43,700 nt of DNA from positions 12,571 through 56,270 of the forward strand of contig QHBK01000011.1 in the NCBI GenBank assembly GCA_003244105.1. Reading direction: 5' to 3'. The position numbers were made by a program, and so were the translations under genes. The notes beneath the pieces were generated by a model. That model was not told the DNA's origin, did not search any database, and worked only from the letters and a program-made list of their open reading frames with translations. This document shows positions 34,137 to 42,260 of this stretch, in pieces (position 1 is the stretch's first letter; each line of letters starts with the position of its first letter). Source of the stretch: Candidatus Eremiobacter antarcticus. GTDB lineage: Bacteria; Vulcanimicrobiota; Vulcanimicrobiia; Eremiobacterales; Eremiobacteraceae.

Positions 34137-35288
34137 ATGCGAACGAGGCGAGGCCAGGGAAACATCCGACGGCAGGTTCGCACCCGCGAGGACGGATCCA
34201 AACACATTTTCTGGGAGGCCCGCCCATACGTTACCGACCGTACCGGGATGCGCAAACGGTTATGCATATACGGAGCTTCCTGCGCAGAAGTCCAAGACAA
34301 GCTTGTGAAACTGCGAAGTCATCAATTCGACGATTTCAGGGTAGCGCGCTTATGGCTGTCTGACTACCTCGACACATGGCTTGCGACGATCAAGAGCAAC
34401 CGCCAGCACCGTACGTACGAATTGTACGAAGCTGCAGTGCGTAATCACGTCAAACCAAACGTTGGGACCGTTAGACTTAGCGAACTCAGACGTGACCACA
34501 TACGCGACCTGTTTGAGCGCAAGATGAGCTCCGTCGGTTCTCGCATGAAACAGGTGGTCTACCGCATACTGAGCTCGGCGCTGACCGCAGCGGTTGAAGA
34601 TGACATCATCATGAAGAACCCATGTCTTAGGAAAGACAAACCGAGGCATACACCTGGGGAGCTGACATTCCTGAATAAAGAACAAGCGCTCAGCCTCGTG
34701 GAGGCCGCGAAAGGGGAAGAACATTATGCGCTGATCCTGCTGGCTTTGACGAGCGGAATGAGGCAAGGCGAATTATTCGGGCTTCTATGGTCCGCTGTGC
34801 ATTTGGATGGCGGCTACCTGATGGTGCGGGCGCAACTCACAAAGGACCAAGACGGCAATCCGGCCCTCACCGCGCCCAAAGCATCGCGTGCGCGGAAGGT
34901 TGATCTTCCAGCTATCACGATCGCAGCGCTGCGCTCGCATCAAAAACTGCAAGAACCGAAAGGTCCATGGGTATTCGCCGATATCAACGGCGAGCCACTG
35001 AGCGAGGACCGGTTCGTGCGAAACCACTTCCACCCGCTTCTGAAGAAGGCAGCCCTGCCGCACATTCGCTTCCATGACTTGCGCCACGCGGCCGCGACGC
35101 TGCTCCTGGCTGCGGGGGAAAATGTCAAAGTGGTGGCTGAAAGGCTTGGTCACTCTTCGGCGAAGATGACCCTCGACGTTTACGCCCACGCTCTGCCGAC
35201 TCTGCAAAAGCCGGCCACGGCGAAAATCGATGAGATATTCTCTAATAGGAGACTAGATGGGAGACTAAAAGATAAGCAAACCCTCTAA
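34137..35288 (+). CDS. Tyrosine integrase of the left element
   Basis: 383-residue phage-type tyrosine recombinase. An N-terminal arm-binding region (MRTRRGQGNIRRQVRTREDG) leads to a SAM-like core-binding domain (about 73-150). The catalytic domain has Arg in SGMRQGELFGL, His-X-X-Arg in HDLRHAAATLLL, His in LGHSSAKMTLDVY and the nucleophile Tyr in DVYAHALP. All five catalytic residues are present, so it should be active. GAAGAAAGGA lies 6 bases before the ATG. The stop lies 18 bases before the tRNA-Pro gene, and the last codons contain the right arm site. Similar to, but clearly diverged from, the integrase at 35473. Confidence 0.93.
   Translation: MRTRRGQGNIRRQVRTREDGSKHIFWEARPYVTDRTGMRKRLCIYGASCAEVQDKLVKLRSHQFDDFRVARLWLSDYLDTWLATIKSNRQHRTYELYEAAVRNHVKPNVGTVRLSELRRDHIRDLFERKMSSVGSRMKQVVYRILSSALTAAVEDDIIMKNPCLRKDKPRHTPGELTFLNKEQALSLVEAAKGEEHYALILLALTSGMRQGELFGLLWSAVHLDGGYLMVRAQLTKDQDGNPALTAPKASRARKVDLPAITIAALRSHQKLQEPKGPWVFADINGEPLSEDRFVRNHFHPLLKKAALPHIRFHDLRHAAATLLLAAGENVKVVAERLGHSSAKMTLDVYAHALPTLQKPATAKIDEIFSNRRLDGRLKDKQTL
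35241..35269 (+). repeat. Probable integrase arm site, right
   Basis: TCTAATAGGAGACTA followed by GATGGGAGACTAAA, inside the 3' end of the integrase gene and 38 bases before the tRNA. It matches the copy at 23697-23723 and has the same double GGAGACTA unit. Confidence 0.6.
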
Positions 35289-35306
35289 ACTCAGTATCCA
35301 TGGCGT

Positions 35307-35384
35307 CGGGCCGTAGCGAAGCCTGGTTAACGCGCCTGTCTGGGGGGCAGGAGATCGCTGGTTCAAATCCAGTCGGCCCGACCA
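35307..35384 (+). tRNA. tRNA-Pro (anticodon GGG)
   Basis: Complete cloverleaf of 78 bases including an encoded CCA. The acceptor stem CGGGCCG pairs perfectly with CGGCCCG, discriminator A, then CCA. The anticodon stem CCTGT/GCAGG holds loop CTGGGGG with anticodon GGG at 35342-35344. The T arm is CTGG-TTCAAAT-CCAG. C1 paired with G72 is typical of bacterial tRNA-Pro. Nucleotides 1-43 are the right-hand copy of the element's direct repeat, so the 5' half and its promoter may be element-derived while the 3' half is the old chromosomal one. Confidence 0.96.
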
Positions 35385-35388
35385 TGCT

Positions 35389-35424
35389 AAAAGCCCCGTC
35401 CTATACAGGTTCGCGGGGCTTTTT
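35389..35424 (+). terminator. Rho-independent terminator after tRNA-Pro
   Basis: Perfect 10-base stem AAAAGCCCCG / CGGGGCTTTT with a 15-base loop, followed by a further T, directly after the tRNA. It is nearly symmetric in function and may also stop transcription coming from the minus-strand integrase. Confidence 0.85.
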
Positions 35425-35455
35425 AGTTTCAACAATCCACCGCCGTTTTGGGCCG

Positions 35456-35475
35456 AGTAACCTATAAGTAACCTA
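35456..35475. repeat. Tandem 9-base repeat at integrase end
   Basis: AGTAACCTA twice, 11 bases apart, overlapping the integrase stop codon on the minus strand. The layout (two short tandem units beside the integrase 3' end) copies that of the left element's arm site, with a different sequence. A partial match, TTAGGTTAGC, occurs near the other end at about 42455-42464. Confidence 0.4.
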
Positions 35476-36645
35476 ATTCGAAGGCCTCGCCTTGAGAATA
35501 GCGTCTAGTTTGTCCGCCGCCTCACGTTGCATGGTGGGAAGCACATGGCTGTAGGTGCTTAGGGTGATCGCCACGTTTGCGTGGCCTAGCATAGACTGGA
35601 CAATCTTCGGGTGAACATTGCATTTCAGCATTAAAGTGGCGGCTGTGTGGCGTAGGTCGTGAAAGCGGATGATGGGCAAGCCGGCGCGCTCGAGGATAGG
35701 GCGGAACGAACGGTTCACTACGTTTCCCTTTACGAGTGGGTTCCCGTCGATGCCGCAAAAGACAAAGGGGCTCGTACAAAGTCCTTCGGCCAGCATGCGG
35801 GCGCGATGTTCCTTTAGCTCGTGAACGGCGACGTCTGGCAGGTCGACACGTCGTCGGCCCGCTTCCGTCTTGGGCTCGGTCAGGTGGAATGGCTTGCCGT
35901 TCTGACGCGCCTTACCGTAGCTGCGAGTCAGCGTATGGCGTACAGATAAGGATCTCTCCGCCAAGTGTACGTCTTCCCACTGAAGACCTAGAAGCTCGCC
36001 TTGGCGCATTCCCGTCGCGAGCGCGAGAACGTACAGTGCATGTAGTCGGTCGGATTTAGCCGCGTCGAGAAATTGTCGAGCCTGTTCAAGGTCGAGCACT
36101 TTCATGGGCTTGTGAGACGTTCTGGGCTTATCTACGGCCTCACATGCGTTCGTGGTAACGAGGTGCCATCGCAGCGCCTGCTTGAGCGCTTTATGGAGAA
36201 CTCCCCGAGCTTTTTGACGCATAGTGCCGGATGCGCCCTTGCGTTCCATCTCCGACAGCATTCGCTCGACGTGTGGCGGCCGCAACTGTTGCAAGCGTAG
36301 TGCGCCGATCCGATCCTTGATGTGGACGCGAACTATCATTTCGTAGAGCGTGTAGGTGGAAATCCGGTAAGAGGGGCGGATACTGTCCTCTAGCCAGCGA
36401 GTTAAGTACTGTCCGACAGTTTGTTTGTCGATTGGAACAACAGCGCCCGCCGCGGCCTTGCCTTGTAGCTCTAATAGTTTTGCGATGACAGCCGCTTTGG
36501 ATTGCCCGTAGACGGCACGCTGATTCGGGCCAACGCCGCAGCCTAATGAAAGTCTGGCTCGCCAAATCTTGTAGGTCGAACCGTCTCGCCGCCGACGTGT
36601 GATTTGGTCGATTGAGCCCTCATTGCGTCCACGTCGTGACCTCAC
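35473..36645 (-). CDS. Tyrosine integrase of the right element
   Basis: 390-residue tyrosine recombinase. An N-terminal basic arm-binding segment (MRSRRGRNEGSIDQITRRRR) precedes a core-binding domain (about 75-160). Catalytic residues are complete: Arg in TGMRQGELLGLQW, HDLRH, LGHANVAITLSTYSHV with His and Tyr. It overlaps the excisionase stop by ATGA, so the two are co-translated. It points toward tRNA-Pro, as the left integrase does from the other side. Confidence 0.94.
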   Translation of the reverse strand: MRSRRGRNEGSIDQITRRRRDGSTYKIWRARLSLGCGVGPNQRAVYGQSKAAVIAKLLELQGKAAAGAVVPIDKQTVGQYLTRWLEDSIRPSYRISTYTLYEMIVRVHIKDRIGALRLQQLRPPHVERMLSEMERKGASGTMRQKARGVLHKALKQALRWHLVTTNACEAVDKPRTSHKPMKVLDLEQARQFLDAAKSDRLHALYVLALATGMRQGELLGLQWEDVHLAERSLSVRHTLTRSYGKARQNGKPFHLTEPKTEAGRRRVDLPDVAVHELKEHRARMLAEGLCTSPFVFCGIDGNPLVKGNVVNRSFRPILERAGLPIIRFHDLRHTAATLMLKCNVHPKIVQSMLGHANVAITLSTYSHVLPTMQREAADKLDAILKARPSN

Positions 36646-36935
36646 CCGCTCAGCTCACCTAGCCGCGAGTGATCGTCTCGCCGGCGCCCGTGGAACGACT
36701 GCCGTGGTGCCATCGAGACCGTAACCCCTGTTTGAGGGCGGCAACGGCCGATGAACGCGGAAATCTCTGCAGGCTCGAAACGTGTTGATCGGCCGATCTT
36801 TAAATAGGCAATCTCTCGTTTTCGCATCAGTTCGTACAGGCTGGTCGTAGAGATACGAAGCAGGCGACATACTTCTCCGGCGGTTAACAATTGAGATCTT
36901 TGGGGCTCTTGCATCGCCGCTGAGGTTTTTACCAT
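36642..36935 (-). CDS. AlpA-like excisionase/helix-turn-helix protein
   Basis: 97-residue protein of the excisionase-type DNA-binding family (HTH_17). LLTAGEVCRLLRISTTSLYE and MRKREIAYLKIGRSTRF form the winged helix (about 16-58). The C-terminal tail GRRRDDHSRLG is the part shared with the remnant at 33847. It lies between a small upstream ORF and the integrase with overlaps on both sides. Such proteins set the direction of integrase or control its expression. Confidence 0.88.
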   Translation of the reverse strand: MVKTSAAMQEPQRSQLLTAGEVCRLLRISTTSLYELMRKREIAYLKIGRSTRFEPAEISAFIGRCRPQTGVTVSMAPRQSFHGRRRDDHSRLGELSG

Positions 36936-37282
36936 CGCGTTGGATCCTCAAAGCCAGTCGGAGATCTCGCTAACATAGCGTTCTGCCAGCAGGCGACTGT
37001 CGCCGGTTGTGGTCTACTTGGCTCTTCATCAGCCGGCTCACGCTCCGCGACGAATTCTTTTCCCAGCATTGCGTCAATGTGTCTATCCTCTTTGGCATAA
37101 AGGATTGACGGTTCATCGACCACGCCACATATAACTGACAACGCAAATGCAGATACACGTAGGGGCAGGGTAGGCGTTTGTATATACAGCTCGGCTCCGC
37201 CGGCTGATCCAAACGCAGGATGTGTTCCCGGCTGCTCGGCGACTTCGTCTTCTCGCAGCTTGGTTGCGCCGTCCGATCTCAT
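36929..37282 (-). CDS. Small unknown protein upstream of excisionase
   Basis: 117-residue ORF whose end overlaps the excisionase start (ATGGTAA), divergent from the relaxase with only 8 bases between their starts. The sequence (ALSVICGVVDEPSILYAKED, then HIDAMLGKEFVAEREPADEE) is acidic and without recognised family. Codon use looks like the neighbours. Its position suggests a relaxosome accessory or regulator, but this is a guess from context. Confidence 0.5.
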   Translation of the reverse strand: MRSDGATKLREDEVAEQPGTHPAFGSAGGAELYIQTPTLPLRVSAFALSVICGVVDEPSILYAKEDRHIDAMLGKEFVAEREPADEEPSRPQPATVACWQNAMLARSPTGFEDPTRW

Positions 37283-37290
37283 GATTTCTA

Positions 37291-39210
37291 ATGCTGGCTA
37301 AAGTTCCGTCGAGGCGGCGGGATGGTAAAAGTAGCTTCGCAGCTTTGACGAAGTACATAAGCAAAGACGCCGCTGCCACTGCGCATTCCCCTGAGGTCTG
37401 GTCCGTCGAGAGCGCCGCGGATGAAATGAACCAAGTCGCATCGTTTTCGCGCGCAAGAGATCCAGTGTATCACTTCGTTCTGAGCTGGAGAGAGGATGAG
37501 AGTCCGACCGATAGCCAGGCATTCGAGGCGGTAAATGCAACGCTGACAGCCTTGAAGATGCACGAGAATCAATGGGTAGCTGGCCTTCATCGCAATACGA
37601 ACAACGTGCATGCGCACGTTGCGGTCAATCGAGTCAACCCAGACACTTATAAGGCGGTTTCCGTGTTTCGGGATTGGTTTGTGTTGGATCGGACCTGTCG
37701 TGAAATCGAACTAAAGCAGGGTTGGCTGCACGATAAAGGGTCGCACCGGATCGAAGTTGCCGACGGAGGCCAGCCGCAGATCGTCCGTAACGGGCGGGAA
37801 CGTTCGGACGATTCGCCCTCCTCTCCGACGACGAAAGCCAGAGATTACGAAGCCTGGAACGGCCGAAAAAGCTTTCAAAGGTGGATTGCAGACGAGCCGG
37901 CGCAAAGCCTCAGAAGGCTTTTGGAGCAACCGCACCCGACATGGGAAGCTGTGCACAAGACGCTCGCAGCCTTCGAGCTCGAGTATAGGCCCAAGGGGAG
38001 CGGCGCCGTGATCGTGGATCTGACCGAACCGGACAAACTGCATGCCAAGGCAAGTCATTTCGGCCGCTTCGGATCACGAGGAAACCTGGAGACGCGCCTG
38101 GGGCCTTATGAAGGGCCCACAGGGGCGCGCACTCTCGGTAGTCCCAAATCGTATCGCGTAACGATTGGCAATGGCGCCCACCGTCACGATGTGCAGGAAA
38201 TACGACTAAGGGATCGCTTCGAGCTTGCCCACGCACAGCACCAAATACAACAAAAAGCGGTCACACCGGCGTCGGTGGGGCAGCGCGGCGGCAAGGGCGC
38301 AGGCCACGCCGAGTTGCCGCCGCTCGACCAAACGGTGCGCGGCTCCTCAGGACGTGTTGACCAATCGGCGTCACCCGCAGTTGTGGCAATCAAACCCACC
38401 GCAAGCCAACAACATCTGGACCAGCAGCTGCAAGAACGTCGCCGCCCTCGAGCGCAAACGGCGGGGCACGGTCCTGGCTCTTGGAGATCATGGCTAGTGC
38501 GGCAGGCGCACGCCGGTGACCATGATGCATCGGAAGACCTGCTGCAGCTTCGTCGCGGTTTCCCGAGGCGTCGATTGCAAGAACAGACCCTACTCGCGAC
38601 GGAGCTTACGGTCGGCAGACTACCGAACGACAACGTGATTCTTAAGAGTCTAGCCGCTATTGGGAATGTTTCGGGCGTCAACTTTCTTGAAAAAGGTCGC
38701 GCGATTTTTTGTGACCAGGGTTCCCGAGTCGTGTTCCATAGCCTTGAAGACAATCATATAAAAGCTGGGCTAGCGCTTGCGGGAGACAGGTGGGACGGTG
38801 GCATTTATGTGTTAGGGACTGATAGATTTCGGCGCAGCGTGACGGCCTTGGCAGGGGAGGTGGGAATCCGCGTGCGGGGCGCGGCGCTGTGGCAAGAGCA
38901 CCGACTGGGTCTAGGAGAGCTATCTAAGTGCTCTGGAAAGGCTATCGTCGAGAGCAACTTGATCGCTGGTCGACAGCATACGGGGAGGGTTGTCACTGCC
39001 TCCATCGAGTCAGTGGACAAGGGAACCGTGATCCTCGACGTCGGGCGTGAGCTGCTCATTCTCCGCACTAACGCACCAAGCGCTTTTGACCTGAAGCATA
39101 AGACCGGTCAATGGGTCCAAGCCTATGTTAGCGCTGAGCAACGAGATAATGTCTCGTGGAGATTTAGCGATCTCGAACGGAAGGGCCCGGAACGATTTCG
39201 AGGACTTTGA
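37291..39210 (+). CDS. MOBP-like relaxase with LPD7-like C-terminus
   Basis: 639-residue conjugative relaxase. The N-terminal nuclease has an early Tyr candidate in ALTKYISKD (Tyr22), the strand YHFVLSWRED, and the HUH metal site LHRNTNNVHAHVAVNRV with His100, His107 and His109. After about residue 185 comes a scaffold shared with the left pseudogene (EYRPKGSGAVIVD, KLHAKASHFGRF), then a Gln/Ala-rich linker and an LPD7-like domain (FLEKGRAIFCDQGSRVVFHS, then AGDRWDGGIYVLGTDRFRRS). It would nick at an oriT and lead strand transfer. No coupling protein or type IV secretion gene is near, so the element would be mobilisable rather than self-transmissible. Confidence 0.88.
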   Translation: MLAKVPSRRRDGKSSFAALTKYISKDAAATAHSPEVWSVESAADEMNQVASFSRARDPVYHFVLSWREDESPTDSQAFEAVNATLTALKMHENQWVAGLHRNTNNVHAHVAVNRVNPDTYKAVSVFRDWFVLDRTCREIELKQGWLHDKGSHRIEVADGGQPQIVRNGRERSDDSPSSPTTKARDYEAWNGRKSFQRWIADEPAQSLRRLLEQPHPTWEAVHKTLAAFELEYRPKGSGAVIVDLTEPDKLHAKASHFGRFGSRGNLETRLGPYEGPTGARTLGSPKSYRVTIGNGAHRHDVQEIRLRDRFELAHAQHQIQQKAVTPASVGQRGGKGAGHAELPPLDQTVRGSSGRVDQSASPAVVAIKPTASQQHLDQQLQERRRPRAQTAGHGPGSWRSWLVRQAHAGDHDASEDLLQLRRGFPRRRLQEQTLLATELTVGRLPNDNVILKSLAAIGNVSGVNFLEKGRAIFCDQGSRVVFHSLEDNHIKAGLALAGDRWDGGIYVLGTDRFRRSVTALAGEVGIRVRGAALWQEHRLGLGELSKCSGKAIVESNLIAGRQHTGRVVTASIESVDKGTVILDVGRELLILRTNAPSAFDLKHKTGQWVQAYVSAEQRDNVSWRFSDLERKGPERFRGL

Positions 39211-39388
39211 CAGACATAAGCTATCAAGAGTTTGAGCCCAGGGATACCGCCTGTTGGGTGCTTGCCCGGAGCTAACGCACTATTGCAAAGCTAGGGGGTG
39301 AGCGCCCCTTACTTGAAATTTTAGGGCAAGCGATCAATCGACCCGATGATTTATGGTTTTATTCCATCATGTAAGGAGGCGGGGATAG
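39211..39388. other. Spacer before the restriction-modification gene
   Basis: 178 bases without a gene. The last part contains the AAGGAGG ribosome site (39373-39379) for the next gene. AT content is higher here than in the upstream chromosome, and a promoter is likely, though none is pinned down. Confidence 0.4.
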
Positions 39389-40780
39389 TTGAGACCACCT
39401 ACTGTACCGACTCCGATTTCCTCACCGATTTCGAAGTTGGTTCAGCGCTTCGCCGAATACGAAACGGCCTATAGATCGAGCCATTACAACGAGGCGCAAG
39501 TGCGGCGTGAATTCATTGATCCCATGTTTGAGGCTCTGGGTTGGGATATGAGTAATGCCGGCGACGCCTCCGAAATCGATAAGGACGTGGTTCACGAGCA
39601 CACGTTTCATCTCGGGTCCTCGATGCTGGCACCCGACTACCTCTTTCGCGCAGCTGGTCAACCGCAATTTTACGTTGAAGCAAAAAAGCCGGCAGTCAAT
39701 ATTATCAGAAGCGCTAGCCCTGCCTTTCAGGTTCGGCGATATGCATGGTCTGAGAATCTTCCGCTAAGCATTCTGACTGACTTTAAGGAGTTTGCAGTCT
39801 ACGACTGTCGCATCGCTCCTAACCGCGAGGACCCTGCAAGCAAGGCGCGGTTGAGGCTGTGGACTTTTCAACAATATGAGAGGTCATGGAACGAAATTGC
39901 CGCTCTGTTTTCAAAGGACGCGGTGTATTCTGGGTCGATCGACGAATTCATTAAGTCTGTGCGACCTCTGCGCGGTTCGCTGCCAGTCGACGCCGCTTTT
40001 TTACTCTTGATTGAACGTTGGCGCGAGGACCTTGCCACAAACATCGCACACCAAAATCAGGGCCTCGATTCAGAAAGCCTAAACTATCTTGTCCAAATGA
40101 CTATCGATCGGATCGTGTTTCTCCGCATAGCTGAAGATAGGGGTCTCGAGCCCTACGGACAGTTAAGTGAGGCATCAAAGGGAGACGTTTATCCAGGCTT
40201 ATGTACTTTGTTCGAAATGGCTGACGAGAAATATAATTCAGGGTTGTTTCATTTCAAGAAGGAAGCTAACAGACCAGCTCAAGACGACATCTCTTTGGGA
40301 ATATCGGTCGACAGCGGCCTTCTTAGGAAAATCATCCGAGGTCTATACTATCCAGAAAGTCCGTACGAATTCTCAAGAATCCCTATTGAGATTCTGGGTC
40401 AAGTATATGAGCAATTTTTAGGCAAGACAATAACGTTGGGCCAGTCCGGCCAGATTTCGATCAACGACAAACCCGAAGTTCGGAGGGCGGGCGGCGTCTA
40501 TTACACGCCAACATACATCGTCGACTATATCGTAAGCCGCACGCTAGAACCTCTTGTCCGCCGTAAGACACCCAAGGCTGCGAGTATGCTTCGCGTCGTG
40601 GATCCCGCATGCGGTTCGGGAACGTTCTTAATTCGGGCCTACCAATTCTTGCTTGACTGGCACCTTCGAAAATATTTGAAGGCGCCCAACGTTTACCGAA
40701 ACAGGTCCGGGAATGTCATGGATTTTAACAACGGCGGAGCGCAAGAGGATCCTTCTAAACAACATCTTCGGGGTGGATAA
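39389..40780 (+). CDS. Type IIG-like restriction-modification enzyme, N-terminal part (frame-split)
   Basis: 463-residue first part of a single-chain restriction/methyltransferase. The nuclease domain shows a PD-(D/E)XK site with Asp83 in APDYLF and EAK at 97-99 (FYVEAKKP). A helical linker leads to the adenine methyltransferase with YYTPTYIVDYIV and motif I DPACGSGTF (405-413). The frame then slips at a TTTT run (40723-40726) and ends in 18 unrelated codons. Removing one T restores LTTAERKRILLNNIFG in frame with the second part. TTG start at 39389, 9 bases after AAGGAGG. GC content is clearly lower than the chromosome. Confidence 0.87.
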   Translation: MRPPTVPTPISSPISKLVQRFAEYETAYRSSHYNEAQVRREFIDPMFEALGWDMSNAGDASEIDKDVVHEHTFHLGSSMLAPDYLFRAAGQPQFYVEAKKPAVNIIRSASPAFQVRRYAWSENLPLSILTDFKEFAVYDCRIAPNREDPASKARLRLWTFQQYERSWNEIAALFSKDAVYSGSIDEFIKSVRPLRGSLPVDAAFLLLIERWREDLATNIAHQNQGLDSESLNYLVQMTIDRIVFLRIAEDRGLEPYGQLSEASKGDVYPGLCTLFEMADEKYNSGLFHFKKEANRPAQDDISLGISVDSGLLRKIIRGLYYPESPYEFSRIPIEILGQVYEQFLGKTITLGQSGQISINDKPEVRRAGGVYYTPTYIVDYIVSRTLEPLVRRKTPKAASMLRVVDPACGSGTFLIRAYQFLLDWHLRKYLKAPNVYRNRSGNVMDFNNGGAQEDPSKQHLRGG

Positions 40781-42260
40781 GGATCCACAAGCCGTCGAGA
40801 CTACCAAATTGGCGTTGCTTCTAAAAATCTTAGAAGGCGAATCGGCAGACACACTTGAGCGTCAGCTAGACCTGCTAAAGGTTCGTGCGTTACCAGATCT
40901 TCAGAATAATATTCAGTGTGGTAATTCACTAATCGAACCGGATTATTTCGATGGTCCAATGTCCAATGTCGGAGATGCCGAGATCAGGCAAGTAAATGCG
41001 TTTAACTGGTTTGACGCGTTTTTTCGTCGTTTGCGATCCACTGGGTTCGATGTCGTCATTGGCAACCCACCGTACATATTTACGCGCGAGTTGATATCGG
41101 GGCCTGAACGAGCTTATTACGCGAGAAAATTCACCGCATCATTCGATAAACACAATACCTTTATGCTCTTTATTGAATTGATGAGTCGCCTGCTCGTCAA
41201 GAATGGGAAGGGAAGCTACATAGTACCAAATTCTTGGCTGACTATGGACAGCGCTAAGTTGCTGCGCAGTCACCTCGTTCCCCGTCTTGAATTCATTACC
41301 GACTTGAACTACGAAGTATTCAACAAAGTGGGCATGGAGCCGTGCATTTTTGGAATAGGGGGAAAGAACTCAACAAGCGAGGTTCAAGCCGTGCGCGTCT
41401 CATCAAAGCGAGAACTAGCGTCAGCTAGGCCAATCTCGCTCGACCGACGGCGGTTCGACAATCGTACAAATCGGATCGTGTTCTCCTCGGCCTCCAAGGC
41501 TTACGATTTACTTGAGCGTGTGCTGAAACGCTCTAGTCGCGTTGGAAGCGAATTTGACGTCCGGTCAGGGCTGCAAGCGTATGAGCGTGGAAAAGGAACG
41601 CCCCCCCAACGCGCCGACCAAGTGGAGAAACATATCTTCGACCGAAGCGAAAAAGACGATGATAGCTCCATTCGATACCTTGAGGGAGCGGACGTTAAAC
41701 GCTATGCAATCACCTGGTCGGGAATGTGGCTCCAATATGGACCCTGGCTGGCACAGCCCCGATCACTTCAGATATTTACGCGGCCCCGGGTCCTGATCCG
41801 TGAAATAACATCGCATTTCCCGTATTGCATCGAGGCAATGTTAGCCGAAGCTCTCTTTCTTAACAATAAGAGCATCCTCAACGTGTTGGACTTTCAGGAT
41901 AACGTTGTGAATCTAAAAGTCTTACTTGCCACTATTAATAGTCGATTTACGGCATTATTTTACAAAGAGCGTGCGGTAAAAAGCGCGCGAAAGCTGTTCC
42001 CGAAAATCCTAGCTCGGAATCTGGCTGAGTTCCCGTTTCCCGGATCGATCAAACCGGGCCTGCGACAACAGATCGTTCACTTAGTGGAGGCCATGATTTC
42101 GTATCAATTACAGCTGGCTAATCACGACTCATCAAAACGCCCTATTACGCTATTGAGGCGCATCGATGCCGTCGAACGCCAAATCAATTTGTCAGTTTAC
42201 AAGATATTCGATTTGACAGATGACGAAGTCGGTTATATTGAACGCATCGACAATGATTAG
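40713..42260 (+). CDS. Type IIG-like restriction-modification enzyme, C-terminal part (frame-split)
   Basis: Second part of the same enzyme in the +1 frame. It begins within the methyltransferase (LTTAERKRILLNNIFGVDKD), carries catalytic motif IV FDVVIGNPPYI (NPPY near 118-121), and continues into a target-recognition region (LEGADVKRYAITWSGMWLQY, then LFLNNKSILNV, and KLFPKILARNLAEFPFPGSI). The Met at 40713 is only the first ATG in this frame and has no clear ribosome site, so a separate protein is unlikely without re-initiation. The intact enzyme would have about 956 residues, typical of this class (Eco57I/BREX PglX-like architectures). Confidence 0.87.
   Translation: MSWILTTAERKRILLNNIFGVDKDPQAVETTKLALLLKILEGESADTLERQLDLLKVRALPDLQNNIQCGNSLIEPDYFDGPMSNVGDAEIRQVNAFNWFDAFFRRLRSTGFDVVIGNPPYIFTRELISGPERAYYARKFTASFDKHNTFMLFIELMSRLLVKNGKGSYIVPNSWLTMDSAKLLRSHLVPRLEFITDLNYEVFNKVGMEPCIFGIGGKNSTSEVQAVRVSSKRELASARPISLDRRRFDNRTNRIVFSSASKAYDLLERVLKRSSRVGSEFDVRSGLQAYERGKGTPPQRADQVEKHIFDRSEKDDDSSIRYLEGADVKRYAITWSGMWLQYGPWLAQPRSLQIFTRPRVLIREITSHFPYCIEAMLAEALFLNNKSILNVLDFQDNVVNLKVLLATINSRFTALFYKERAVKSARKLFPKILARNLAEFPFPGSIKPGLRQQIVHLVEAMISYQLQLANHDSSKRPITLLRRIDAVERQINLSVYKIFDLTDDEVGYIERIDND

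Larger units (their letters stand above)
23532..35349. mobile_element. tRNA-Pro integrative element with respiratory cargo
   Basis: Region of about 11.8 kb bounded by a 43-base exact direct repeat (23532-23574 and 35307-35349) equal to nucleotides 1-43 of tRNA-Pro. It carries, left to right, a molybdoenzyme gene and two membrane-protein genes (minus), a four-gene cbb3 oxidase operon (plus), an IS3-family remnant (minus), a relaxase pseudogene (minus), an excisionase remnant and a tyrosine integrase (plus) whose stop is 18 bases before the tRNA. Near-identical tandem repeats lie inside both ends. Since the relaxase and excisionase are broken, the element probably cannot transfer or excise unaided, although its integrase looks whole. 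Confidence 0.85.

Noticed and set aside
23634-37109. Shared 13-base word CATAAAGGATTGA at 23634 and 37097
   Set aside because: In 43 kb about a dozen 13-base matches are expected by chance, and flanks differ by an indel.
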